DNA of 64,000 bases from Polaribacter sp. L3A8 (GTDB lineage: Bacteria > Bacteroidota > Bacteroidia > Flavobacteriales > Flavobacteriaceae): contig NZ_CP047026.1 in NCBI RefSeq assembly GCF_009796785.1, positions 2,006,001-2,070,000 of the forward strand, in the 5' to 3' direction. Shown in pieces: positions 45,572 through 55,300 of the stretch. Every line of letters begins with the position of its first letter. The first letter of the stretch is position 1. Under the pieces are notes generated by a model that had not been told where the DNA came from, searched no databases, and saw nothing but the letters and a program-made list of their open reading frames with translations. A program made the position numbers and the translations under genes.

Positions 45572-46714
45572 ATGGATTTTAATTTAACAGAAGAGCACAT
45601 CATGATACGTGATGCCGCAAGAGACTTTGCTCAAACAGAATTATTACCCGGCGTAATAGAAAGAGATAACAAACAAGAATTCCCACAAGAACTCGTCAAA
45701 AAAATGGGAGATCTTGGCTTTTTAGGAATTATGGTAGATCCAAAATATGGAGGAAGCGGTATGGACGCCATTTCTTACGTATTAATAATGGAAGAACTTT
45801 CTAAAATTGACGCCTCAGCATCAGTAATTGTTTCTGTAAACAACTCTTTAGTTTGTTACGGCCTAGAAGCATACGCCTCTGAAGAGCAAAAGCAAAAATA
45901 TTTAACAAAATTAGCAACGGGAGAATTTGTTGGCGCGTTCTGTTTAAGCGAACCAGAAGCTGGTTCTGACGCAACATCACAAGCAACTACAGCAGAAGAC
46001 AAAGGAGACCACTACATAATTAACGGAACTAAAAACTGGATTACAAGCGGTGGACGTGCAGATGTTTATTTGGTAATTGCACAAACAGATAGAGAAAAAG
46101 GACATAGAGGCATCAATGTTTTTATTGTAGAAAAAGGAACCGAAGGTTTTCACGTTGGCCCAAAAGAAGATAAATTAGGAATCCGTGGTTCAGACACCCA
46201 TACCCTACAATTTAACGACGTAAAAGTACCCAAAAAAAACAGAATAAGTGAAGATGGTTTCGGCTTTAAATTTGCCATGAAAACACTTTCTGGAGGTAGA
46301 ATTGGTATTGCAGCACAAGCATTAGGTATTGCAGCTGGCGCTTACGAACTGGCCTTAAAATATTCTAAACAACGTAAATCTTTTGGCACAGAAATTTGCA
46401 ATCATCAAGCAATTGCTTTTAAATTAGCAGACATGCACACAGAAATTGAAGCCGCCAGAATGTTGGTTATGAAAGCTGCATGGGACAAAGACCAAGGTAA
46501 TAATTACGACATGTCTTCTGCAATGGCAAAACTATACGCTAGTAAAGTTGCTATGGAACACACCGTAGAAGCCGTACAAATTCACGGAGGAAACGGTTTT
46601 GTAAAAGACTACCATGTAGAACGCTTAATGCGAGATGCTAAAATTACCCAGATTTACGAAGGAACTTCTGAGATTCAGAAAATTGTAATCTCTAGAGGTA
46701 TTATCAAAGGATAA
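45572..46714 (+). CDS. Acyl-CoA dehydrogenase
   Basis: 380-residue FAD enzyme of the short-chain/butyryl-CoA type. FCLSEPEAGSDA (about 130) and NWITSGG are the FAD/substrate motifs; AVQIHGGNGFVKDYHVERLMRD and the catalytic Glu363 in IYEGTSEIQ are at the C-terminus. Cytoplasmic, fatty-acid or amino-acid catabolism. Single-gene unit with its own promoter and terminator. Chain length specificity not readable. Confidence 0.93.
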   Translation: MDFNLTEEHIMIRDAARDFAQTELLPGVIERDNKQEFPQELVKKMGDLGFLGIMVDPKYGGSGMDAISYVLIMEELSKIDASASVIVSVNNSLVCYGLEAYASEEQKQKYLTKLATGEFVGAFCLSEPEAGSDATSQATTAEDKGDHYIINGTKNWITSGGRADVYLVIAQTDREKGHRGINVFIVEKGTEGFHVGPKEDKLGIRGSDTHTLQFNDVKVPKKNRISEDGFGFKFAMKTLSGGRIGIAAQALGIAAGAYELALKYSKQRKSFGTEICNHQAIAFKLADMHTEIEAARMLVMKAAWDKDQGNNYDMSSAMAKLYASKVAMEHTVEAVQIHGGNGFVKDYHVERLMRDAKITQIYEGTSEIQKIVISRGIIKG

Positions 46715-47018
46715 ACTACACGTTATATATAAAGAACAAAAAAATCCATCTTTTTTATAAGGTGGATTTTTCTTTTGGACGTGTTTTTGAGAAAAACAAA
46801 AACCACGCTATTCACTATATCTTTTTAAATAAGTCATTAAAAAGCTTATTTTCCTCTAAACTAAGCCAATCTCAATATTAAAAAGCAGATTACATTTATT
46901 AAGCTACAATTTAAAAAGGATGCCGTTGCTATCGTTCACGCAAATACTTGCCATCAACATTCAGAAACCAACTAAGTATCTATTTATCAAAACACAAAAC
47001 AACGATTGTTATAGTAAC
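46715..47018. other. 304-base intergenic region
   Basis: Holds the terminator of the acyl-CoA dehydrogenase (46738-46772) and, at 46916-46946, a sequence reading AGGATGCCGTTGCTATCGTT then CACGCAAATA, which recurs with one mismatch near 58508-58528. No gene. Confidence 0.6.
46738..46772 (+). terminator. Terminator after the acyl-CoA dehydrogenase gene
   Basis: AAAATCCATC, 10-base loop, GGTGGATTTTT: a 10-bp stem with one G:T pair and a T-run. Confidence 0.75.
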
Positions 47019-47801
47019 TTATAATTCCAATTCAATATCATACAATTGCAAACCAGAGGAAGGCGCATTGTTTCTCATATACATTCTATCATTATCCTCT
47101 TTTAAAGAAGCTTCAATAAACTCTAAATCAAGGTTTCCTTTCCCTACTTCAAAAAGCGTTGCCATCATCAACCTAATCTGGTAACGCAAAAAACCTTTTC
47201 CCTTCACCTTTAATATATAAGACGTATCCGGAAAAAAATTAGCCGTTAAAACATCATTCTCTACAACCTCACAAGTATCAATCACCCTCTTAAAAATTGT
47301 TTTCTCAGAAGGCTTTGTACAATATTTATGAAAATAATGTTCTCCTTCAAATAATTTTGCAGCTTTCATCATCATATCAATATTAAGATTTTCTGCTACA
47401 TTAACAATAAAAGGCGCCGCAAACGGATGATTCTTACCTCCAAAAGAAAAATAATAATGATATTCTTTAATCTTTGGAGAATTAATCACATTAAAGCCTC
47501 TACCTACCTGTTTTATAGAAACAGCTCTAAAATCTGGCGAAAAATTGGCATTTAAAGAATCCACAAAAGAATCTTCATCAACCAACCTATCAGTAAACAT
47601 TTGAATATAATAAGAGCTTGCAGAAACCTTAGCGTCTGTTCTACCAACACCAATCGTTTTATAATTAACATCCTCAAAAACAAAAGACAAGGTTTTATCT
47701 ACCATATCATGCAATGTTTTAGCATTTGTTTGTTTTTGCCATCCAGAAAAACGAAAACCGAGAAATTGTAACCTAACTATATAAGAAAATGAATATTTCA
47801 T
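47019..47801 (-). CDS. truA: tRNA pseudouridine synthase A
   Basis: About 260 residues. YIVRLQFLGFRFSGWQKQ, then VGRTDAKVSA with the catalytic Asp (about residue 55), and FLRYQIRLMMATLFEVGKG near the C-terminus. Modifies U38-U40 in tRNA anticodon arms. I choose the ATG at 47799-47801 (MKYSFSY) because an in-frame ATG at 47823-47825 lies within the promoter: TACATTTG ends five bases before 47801. Confidence 0.92.
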   Translation of the reverse strand: MKYSFSYIVRLQFLGFRFSGWQKQTNAKTLHDMVDKTLSFVFEDVNYKTIGVGRTDAKVSASSYYIQMFTDRLVDEDSFVDSLNANFSPDFRAVSIKQVGRGFNVINSPKIKEYHYYFSFGGKNHPFAAPFIVNVAENLNIDMMMKAAKLFEGEHYFHKYCTKPSEKTIFKRVIDTCEVVENDVLTANFFPDTSYILKVKGKGFLRYQIRLMMATLFEVGKGNLDLEFIEASLKEDNDRMYMRNNAPSSGLQLYDIELEL

Positions 47802-47805
47802 AGTG

Positions 47806-47838
47806 CAAATGTACAATAATTGCATTTTTTTTTACAAA
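47806..47838 (-). promoter_or_regulatory. truA promoter, implying a nearly leaderless mRNA
   Basis: TTTG (47835-47838), 21 bases, TACATTTG (47806-47813) on the minus strand. The -7 box is 4 bases from the chosen ATG, so transcription would start at or next to the start codon. Confidence 0.6.
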
Positions 47839-47995
47839 TAGTTCATTTTTATGGATATCCTAAAATTATGATACCCATTTTTACATACCCAACATTTTAC
47901 CCCCTTCAAAAACTACAAAATGAAGTTATCTCAAATTAACCCCCTTTTTTTTGAGGGTCAATACTAAAAAACAAGTGTTTTTAAAAATACACCCC

Positions 47996-48025
47996 TTGCC
48001 AGTTTAAATTTAATATTTACTTTTG
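47996..48025 (+). promoter_or_regulatory. Promoter of the porin-amtB operon
   Basis: TTG (47996-47998), exactly 19 bases, TACTTTTG (48018-48025): a textbook Bacteroidota promoter. Three C-runs lie upstream or beside it (TTACCCCCTT at 47897-47906, TTAACCCCCTT at 47936-47946, ACACCCCTTG at about 47989-47998), possible operator copies. Confidence 0.75.
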
Positions 48026-48074
48026 ACCCAGTTCAATTAATAAAAATTCATTTAACACAAAAAGAACAAACATT

Positions 48075-49070
48075 ATGAAAAAAGTAATTTTTACATTATT
48101 ATTAGCAACTAGCTTAATAGTAACTGGACAAGAAAAAGAAGACAAAGGAACATTCACATTAAGCGGAACAGTAGACGTATACGGAACCACTAACTTTACA
48201 AAAGACCCAGGAACTCCTGGTATATTAATTGCTAACCCAGAAAATGCAAACGCTTTTGGTTTAGGTTTTGCAAATACTGTATTTGCTTACGAAAAAGGAA
48301 AAGCAGGAGTTGTTGCTGATATCGCTTTTGGACCTAGAGCAGATGACGCAAACATGGCAGGAGCAATCAATCAATTATACGCTTACTACAATGTAACTGA
48401 TAAATTAACAATTACTGCAGGACAATTCAATACCTTTTTAGGATACGAAGTAATCAATCCATCAGCTAACTTTAACTACACTGTGTCTTACTTATTTAAC
48501 GCAGGACCTTTTTCTCACACAGGTATTAAAGCAGACTACGCAGTTTCTGAAGACTTATCTTTCATGTTAGCTGTAACTAACGCACACGGAATTTCTAGTG
48601 CTGACGGTAATCTTACTGACGACACTCAATTAGGTGCTCAAGTAGGGTACAAAGGTCAATACTTAAACTTTATTACTGGTGCTGTAAGTGCTGGAGGAGC
48701 TACAGATTGGATCTTTTTAGACTATACAGGTGGTTTTGATTTAACAGACACTTTTTACGTAGGAATAAACGCAGCTTACGCAAACTCTAGCGATGCTGAC
48801 GAAGGATACCAAGGTGTAGCACTTTACTTACAAAACACTTTTTCTGATACTTTTTCTTTAGGATTAAGACCAGAACTTTTTACAACTTCAGCAGGAAGTG
48901 TTGATAGCAATGTAACTGCATTCACTTTAACATCTAACATTAACTTAACAAGTAACTTAAAGTTTATAACTGACTTAAGATTTGATTCTTCTGATGATTA
49001 TATCATTGAAGCTTTCCCTACAGAGAAAAACACTTCTACTTTAACTATGGCAGCAGTTTACTCTTTCTAA
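48075..49070 (+). CDS. Outer-membrane porin (bbp2/OmpL-like beta-barrel)
   Basis: 331 residues. Signal peptide MKKVIFTLLLATSLIVTGQ, then alternating beta strands rich in Gly/Asn/Tyr, and a C-terminal strand ending in aromatic Phe (AAVYSF), as expected for a barrel inserted by Bam. QLYAYYNVTDKLTITAGQF resembles the bbp2/OmpL-like porin family. First gene before amtB, 50 bases apart, so it probably lets nitrogen compounds cross the outer membrane; the solute is inference. Confidence 0.83.
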   Translation: MKKVIFTLLLATSLIVTGQEKEDKGTFTLSGTVDVYGTTNFTKDPGTPGILIANPENANAFGLGFANTVFAYEKGKAGVVADIAFGPRADDANMAGAINQLYAYYNVTDKLTITAGQFNTFLGYEVINPSANFNYTVSYLFNAGPFSHTGIKADYAVSEDLSFMLAVTNAHGISSADGNLTDDTQLGAQVGYKGQYLNFITGAVSAGGATDWIFLDYTGGFDLTDTFYVGINAAYANSSDADEGYQGVALYLQNTFSDTFSLGLRPELFTTSAGSVDSNVTAFTLTSNINLTSNLKFITDLRFDSSDDYIIEAFPTEKNTSTLTMAAVYSF

Positions 49071-49120
49071 AGAAAAGAACAACAACAAAAAAAAACAGTA
49101 CTAACTAACACATTATACAT

Positions 49121-50410
49121 ATGAGTTTATTTTTAACATTATTTCAAGACACTCCAGCAACAGAAGTTTCAAAAGCTGTTGAACAAATAAATGGAGATAT
49201 GGGAATGCTTTGGATGCTTATTGCAGGTATCTTAGTATTCTTAATGCAAGCAGGATTTACATTAGTAGAATCTGGAATGACAAGATCTAAGAATGCAGTT
49301 AACATTGCAATGAAAAATTTATTAGATATCTGTGTAGGTTCATTAACATTTTGGTTAGTTGGTTACTCTTTAATGTACGGAGACACCTCTAACGGATGGT
49401 TTTTCTGGAGTGGTTTATTTCAAGGTGAAGGAGCAGATTTATTCTTTCAAACAATGTTTGCCGCAACAACTGCAACAATAGTTTCTGGAGCAATTGCAGG
49501 TAGAACAAAATATACAACATACATTATTTTCTCTTTAGTTATGACTGCTGTAATCTACCCTATTTCTGGTGGTTGGCAATGGCAAGGTGAAGGCTGGTTA
49601 ACAAAACTAGGTTTCATTGATTTTGCAGGGTCTTCAATTGTACACTCTGTAGGTGGATGGGCTGCTTTAGTTGCCGCATTTATGGTAGGTCCAAGAATTG
49701 GAAAATATGTAGACGGAAAAGTATTACCTATTCCTGGTCACAACCAAGTATTAGCAACTTTAGGGGTTTTTATCCTTTGGTTTGGATGGTTCGGTTTTAA
49801 TGGTGGATCTCAACTAGCTTGGGGTGGAGCAGATTCTATTGCTGCATCAAACGTAGTTTTAATTACAAACTTATCTGCAGCTGCAGGTGGTCTTGGAGCA
49901 TTAATTACTACATGGATCTGGTACGGAAAACCAAACTTAGGACAAACATTAAACGGAACATTAGCTGGTTTAGTAAGTATTACAGCTGGTTGTGGTAACA
50001 TGACTGCAGGAGGAGCTGTTCTTGCTGGATTAATTGGAGGTATTATTGTAGTATTTGCAATTGAATTTATAGAAAAGAAATTAAAAATTGATGACGCTAT
50101 TGGAGCTGCTTCTGTACACGGTGTTGCCGGTGCATGGGGTACTTTAGTTATTGGTCTTTGGGGTGTTGATGGAGACACAGCACTTGGGTTATTTAATGGT
50201 GGTGGAGCCGCTCAATTAGGAATTCAAGCAACAGGAGTTTTAGCCTATGCAGCATGGTCTGTTGGTTTATCTTTTATTGTTCTTGGAATCTTAAAAGCAA
50301 CTATGGGACTACGTGTTACTAAAGAGGTAGAAATCGAAGGATTAGATATTTCAGAACACGGTTCTATTGCTTACCCTGGAGTAAGACAAAGAGAATTTGA
50401 TGACAAATAA
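49121..50410 (+). CDS. amtB: Ammonium transporter (first copy)
   Basis: 429 residues with 11 membrane helices. The twin-His pair is in SIVHSVGGWAA and ASVHGVAGAWGT; WFGFNGGSQ and MFAATTATIVSGAIAGR are Amt signatures. A short Gln/Thr-rich N-terminus precedes helix 1. It has a C-terminal cytoplasmic tail (about 395-429) of the type bound by PII proteins, the next gene. Confidence 0.95.
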   Translation: MSLFLTLFQDTPATEVSKAVEQINGDMGMLWMLIAGILVFLMQAGFTLVESGMTRSKNAVNIAMKNLLDICVGSLTFWLVGYSLMYGDTSNGWFFWSGLFQGEGADLFFQTMFAATTATIVSGAIAGRTKYTTYIIFSLVMTAVIYPISGGWQWQGEGWLTKLGFIDFAGSSIVHSVGGWAALVAAFMVGPRIGKYVDGKVLPIPGHNQVLATLGVFILWFGWFGFNGGSQLAWGGADSIAASNVVLITNLSAAAGGLGALITTWIWYGKPNLGQTLNGTLAGLVSITAGCGNMTAGGAVLAGLIGGIIVVFAIEFIEKKLKIDDAIGAASVHGVAGAWGTLVIGLWGVDGDTALGLFNGGGAAQLGIQATGVLAYAAWSVGLSFIVLGILKATMGLRVTKEVEIEGLDISEHGSIAYPGVRQREFDDK

Positions 50411-50445
50411 AATAGTAAAAAGAATTTAGCAGTTATTCTTTTATA

Positions 50446-50483
50446 AAAATCACATAACTTATTCAATTAAGTTATGTGATTTT
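50446..50483 (+). terminator. Hairpin between amtB and the PII gene
   Basis: AAAATCACATAACTT and AAGTTATGTGATTTT form a 15-bp perfect stem with an 8-base loop. It may attenuate readthrough from the porin-amtB part into the PII-amtB part. Confidence 0.75.
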
Positions 50484-50529
50484 AATACGAAAAAAAAACA
50501 ATTAACAAAAAAAAACAATTAATTCTATC

Positions 50530-50868
50530 ATGAAAAAAATTGAAGCAATTATTAGAAAGTCCAAATTTAGAGCAGTAAAAGATGCTTTGCTTGAAGTAGG
50601 TGTTAACTTCTTCTCTTACTGGGACGTTACCGGTTTAGGAAACGAAAAAGAAGGCCATGTTTACAGAGGGGTTAGCTACAGCACTAGCGACATACAAAGA
50701 AGACATTTAGCGATCGTTGTAAACGATGATTTTGAAGAAATCACCGTTAAAACAATTATAAAAGCAGCTTCTACAGGAGATGTAGGTGATGGTAAAATTT
50801 TTGTAAGCGACGTAAAAGAAGCATACAGAATAAGAACTGGAGAAAAAGGCGGACAAACTTTAAAATAA
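50530..50868 (+). CDS. glnK: PII nitrogen-regulatory protein
   Basis: 112 residues, GlnB/GlnK family. MKKIEAIIRKSKFRAVKDAL begins the fold. The T-loop region EGHVYRGVSYSTSD keeps a Tyr at the place uridylylated in enterobacteria, though the loop sequence is diverged. GDGKIFVSDVKEAYRIRTGE is the C-loop/B-loop signature. It lies between two amtB genes and should gate them in response to 2-oxoglutarate and ADP/ATP. Confidence 0.94.
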   Translation: MKKIEAIIRKSKFRAVKDALLEVGVNFFSYWDVTGLGNEKEGHVYRGVSYSTSDIQRRHLAIVVNDDFEEITVKTIIKAASTGDVGDGKIFVSDVKEAYRIRTGEKGGQTLK

Positions 50869-50887
50869 ACTATCAGAAAATCTCATT

Positions 50888-52129
50888 ATGGAATTATTAA
50901 CAATAAACAACGTATGGATGATGATCTGTACAGCACTAGTTTTCTTTATGCATACAGGTTTTGCATTTTTAGAAATTGGTTTAACAAGACAAAAAAACAC
51001 ACTTAACATATTATTTAAAAATATATTTATTATTACTATCGGGTTATTACTATACGCTTTAGTTGGTTTTAACTTAATGTACCCTGGCTTTGCCGATGGA
51101 TCTTCTGGAATCGTTGGTTTTGCAGGATTTGGATTATCATCTCCACTTACTGCAGAAGGCGCTTTAGACTTAACTTACAATTCTGGATACACGTACTGGA
51201 CAGATTTCTTATTTCAAGGAATGTTTGCCGCTACCGCTGCAACCATAGTTTCTGGTGCAGTTGCAGAAAGAATGAAAATTCTTCCTTTTATGATCTTTGC
51301 TATTTTATATGTAGGATTCGTATACCCAATTGCAGGTTCTTGGAAATGGGGTGGTGGATTTTTAGACCAACTATCAACACCATTTTACGACTTTGCAGGC
51401 TCTACTTTAGTACACTCTGTTGGTGGGTGGGCCGCTGTTGTAGCTGTTTGTCTTTTAGGTGCAAGAATTGGAAAATTCAAAAACGGAGAAATACAAGCAA
51501 TACCAGGTCACAACATACCTTTAGCAACTGCTGGAGTTTTAATTCTTTGGTTAGGATGGTTTGGTTTTAACGGTGGTTCTGTTTTATCTGCAGACCCAAC
51601 ATTAACTTCATTAACATTAGTAACTACCTGCCTATCTGCTGCTGCCGGAGGTGTTGTAGCTGCAATTGTTTCTACAATTATGTATAAAAACTTAGATTTA
51701 ACAATGTTCTTAAATGGTATTTTAGGAGGACTAGTTGGTATTACTGCCGGAGCAGACCAAATGTCTCCTACAGACGCTATTTTAATCGGTGCAGTTGCCG
51801 GTGCAATGATTGTTTTTGCTGTTAGCTTAATTGACAAGTTAAAATTAGACGATCCGGTTGGTGCAATTGCCGTTCACTTAGTATGTGGTATTTGGGGTAC
51901 TTTAGCTGTTGGGTTGTTTGGTAACCTTGCTGGAGTAGACCAATTTATTAGCCAACTAATAGGGGTTGTCTGTTATGCTGTTTTCTGTTTGGTAACTTCA
52001 TTTATAATCATATTCACATTAAAGAAAACTATGGGAATACGTGTTAGCGAAAGAGAAGAAATAGAAGGCTTAGATGCTCATGAACATGGTATGGAAGCGT
52101 ATCCAGACTTTCGTTTAAACGAACATTAA
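50888..52129 (+). CDS. amtB: Ammonium transporter (second copy)
   Basis: 413 residues, 11 helices. Twin His in TLVHSVGGWAA and IAVHLVCGIWGT; WFGFNGGS present. It is clearly diverged from the first copy, with different N-terminus and extracellular loops, so it is an old paralogue with perhaps a different affinity. It starts 19 bases after the PII gene. Confidence 0.95.
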   Translation: MELLTINNVWMMICTALVFFMHTGFAFLEIGLTRQKNTLNILFKNIFIITIGLLLYALVGFNLMYPGFADGSSGIVGFAGFGLSSPLTAEGALDLTYNSGYTYWTDFLFQGMFAATAATIVSGAVAERMKILPFMIFAILYVGFVYPIAGSWKWGGGFLDQLSTPFYDFAGSTLVHSVGGWAAVVAVCLLGARIGKFKNGEIQAIPGHNIPLATAGVLILWLGWFGFNGGSVLSADPTLTSLTLVTTCLSAAAGGVVAAIVSTIMYKNLDLTMFLNGILGGLVGITAGADQMSPTDAILIGAVAGAMIVFAVSLIDKLKLDDPVGAIAVHLVCGIWGTLAVGLFGNLAGVDQFISQLIGVVCYAVFCLVTSFIIIFTLKKTMGIRVSEREEIEGLDAHEHGMEAYPDFRLNEH

Positions 52130-52135
52130 ACACCT

Positions 52136-52192
52136 AAAAAACACAATATAAGAGTCTGTAAATTTAATTATTTACGGACTTTTAGTGTTTTT
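52136..52192 (+). terminator. Terminator after the second amtB
   Basis: AGTCTGTAAAT, 6-base loop, ATTTACGGACT, with outer AAAAACAC/GTGTTTTT pairing: a long stem closing the transport operon. Confidence 0.75.
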
Positions 52193-52291
52193 ATGAATAT
52201 GATAATAAAAATGCCCTACATTATCATAAGTAAACTTTTTATTGTGTTTTATTGTTTTCATCATAAAAATCATATTAAAACAGCAAGAATA

Positions 52292-52323
52292 TTGAGTCCT
52301 TTTCAATAAAATACATAGATTTG
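52292..52323 (+). promoter_or_regulatory. gltBD promoter
   Basis: TTG (52292-52294), 21 bases, TAGATTTG (52316-52323), 20 bases before the gltB ATG. Confidence 0.6.
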
Positions 52324-52343
52324 TATATATAATTGAATACAAT

Positions 52344-55300
52344 ATGGAGAAACAAGGATTATACTTACCAGAGTTTGAACACGAAAATTGCGGTGCTGGT
52401 TTTATCTGTAATTTGAATGGAGAAAAGACGAATCAAATTATACATGATGCCCTAGAAATTCTAGTTAAACTAGAACATAGAGGTGGTGTTAGTGCAGATG
52501 GAAAAACAGGAGATGGAGCCGGAATATTAATAGATATTCCTCACGACTATTTTAAACGAGTTTGTGATTTTCCTATTCCAGAGCAAAGAGAATATGCTGT
52601 TGGAATGGTGTTCCTTCCTAAAGTTACCAATCAATATGATTATTGTAAAACTACGTTCGAAAATGAGATTAAAGAACAAGGACTAGCTATTTTAGGATGG
52701 AGAGAAGTTCCTGTAGACCCTTCTCAATTAGGAGAAATCGCCTTAGCCTCAGAACCAAATATTGAGCAATTATTTATAGGTAAAACTACAGATATTGACG
52801 AAGCTAGTTTTAAAGCTAAGTTATATGCTGCTCGTAAAATAGCAGAACATACTATCAGAAAATCTAAAATTTCTGAAAGTAAATATTTTTACATTCCAAG
52901 TTTATCTTTAACCACTATCATCTATAAAGGTATTATTATGCCAGAAGATATTGGACCTTATTATAAAGATTTACAAGAAATAGATTTAGTAACACGTTTG
53001 GCATTAGTACACCAACGTTTTTCTACCAACACAATGCCAACTTGGGAGTTAGCACAACCATTTAGACACATGTGTCAGAATGGAGAAATTAACACTTTAC
53101 GTGGTAACGTAAGTAGAATGCGTGTTCGAGAAGAAATCATGAAAAGTGATGTTTTTGGACCGCAAATAGATAAATTATTTCCAATTATATTACCAGGAAA
53201 ATCAGATTCTGCATCGATGGATATGGTTGTTGAGTTATTAACTCACACAGGCCGTTCTTTACCAGAAATTATGATGATGATGATTCCTGAAGCTTGGGAA
53301 AAACACAAAACCATGTCTAAAGAGCGTAAAGCTTTTTATGAATACAATGGGTGTATTATGGAACCTTGGGATGGTCCTGCATCTGTACCTTTTACAGATG
53401 GAGACATTATTGGTGCCTTATTAGATAGAAACGGATTAAGGCCTTCTAGATATACGGTTACTAAAAGCGGTAGTTTAATAATGTCTTCTGAAATTGGAGT
53501 GGTAGATGTTGCACCAGAAGACGTAAAAGAACATGGTAGATTAGAACCAGGAAAAATGTTCTTGGTAGACATGAACGAAGGTAGAATCATTCAGGATGAA
53601 GAAATAAAAAGTAAAATTGTTTCTGAAAGACCATACCAAGAATGGTTAGACAATACTCGTTTACACTTAAAGGACGTTCCTTATGATGGCGAAACTTGCC
53701 CTATAGAATCTATTGATGTAAAAACACGTCAACGTTTATTCAATTACACGTTCGAAGATATACAGGAAGTTATTACACCAATGGCAATTGTTGGTAAAGA
53801 AGCTTTAGGATCTATGGGAATAGATACCCCTTTAGCTGTTTTATCAGACAGACCTCAATTAATTTCTAACTACTTTAAACAATTATTCGCACAAGTTACA
53901 AACCCTCCTTTAGATGGTATTCGTGAAGAAATTGTAACTGATATTAGTTTAAATTTAGGAAAAGATAGAAACATTTTCAGCATTACAGACAGACAATGTA
54001 GAAAATTAAGAATTCAGAATCCAGTTATTTCTAATGCAGATTTAGAAAAAATTAGAAGCATAGATATAGAAAGCTTTAAAGCAGCAACAATACAAATATT
54101 ATATCCAAAAGCACAAGGTTTAAATGGTCTTGAAGATGCTTTAGATAACATTATTATTCAGGTTGAAAAAGCATTAGAAGAAAAAAATAACATTATTATT
54201 CTTTCAGATAGAGGTGTTAACCAAGAGCTTGCTCCTATCCCAGCTTTATTAGCATGTTCTTTTGTAAATCATCAATTAAACCGTTTACGTAAGCGCTCTC
54301 ATTTCGATATTATTATTGAATCTGCAGAACCACGTGAACCACATCATTTTGCTACTTTATTTGGTTATGGCGCAAGTGCCGTAAACCCATATATGGTAAA
54401 CGAAATTATCAGAATGCAAGTTAAAGAAGGCTTCATTACTGGTATGGACGAGCAAAAAGCGGTTGATAATTTTAACAAAGCAATCGGAAAAGGAATTTTA
54501 AAAGTAATGAACAAAATAGGAATCTCTACTTTGCATTCTTATAGAGGTTCTCAAATTTTCGAAATCGTAGGATTCAATACTCCTTTTGTAGAAAAATACT
54601 TCCCATATACTGCTTCAAGAATAGAAGGTATTGGTTTGTATGAAATAGAAAAAGAAATAGATCAACGTTACAAACAAGCATATCCAGATAATCAAATTGA
54701 TAAAAACTTAGGTTTAAATGTTGGTGGAGATTATAGATGGAGAAGAAATAGTGAACGTCACTTATTTAACCCAACAACGGTTGCAAAATTACAGCAAGCT
54801 GTAAGATTAAGTGATCAAGGAAGTTATGACGTTTACGCAAAAGCAATTAACGAACAGTCAGAAAGTTTAATGACCATTCGTGGTTTGTTTCAGTTCGATA
54901 ACTTAGATCCAATTCCGTTAGAAGAAGTAGAACCTTGGACAGACATCGTAAAACGTTTTAAAACGGGAGCAATGTCTTACGGATCTATCTCTAGAGAAGC
55001 GCACGAAAACTTAGCTATTGCCATGAACAGAATTGGTGGTAAATCTAATTCTGGTGAAGGTGGTGAGGACAGAAAACGTTTTCAAAAAGATATCAATGGA
55101 GATAGTAGAAACTCTGCTATTAAGCAAGTAGCATCTGGTAGATTTGGGGTAACCTCTCATTATTTAACAAATGCAAAAGAGATTCAAATAAAAATGGCTC
55201 AAGGAGCTAAACCTGGTGAAGGTGGTCAATTACCTGGAGAAAAAGTATACCCTTGGATTGCTGCTGTACGTAATTCAACTCCTTTTGTAGGATTGATTTC

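Noticed and set aside
49810..50178. Long open frame antisense to amtB (and similar ones antisense to gltB, the second amtB and gmd)
   Set aside because: Shadows of codon usage in strongly coding genes, with Pro/Ser-rich peptides and no family resemblance.
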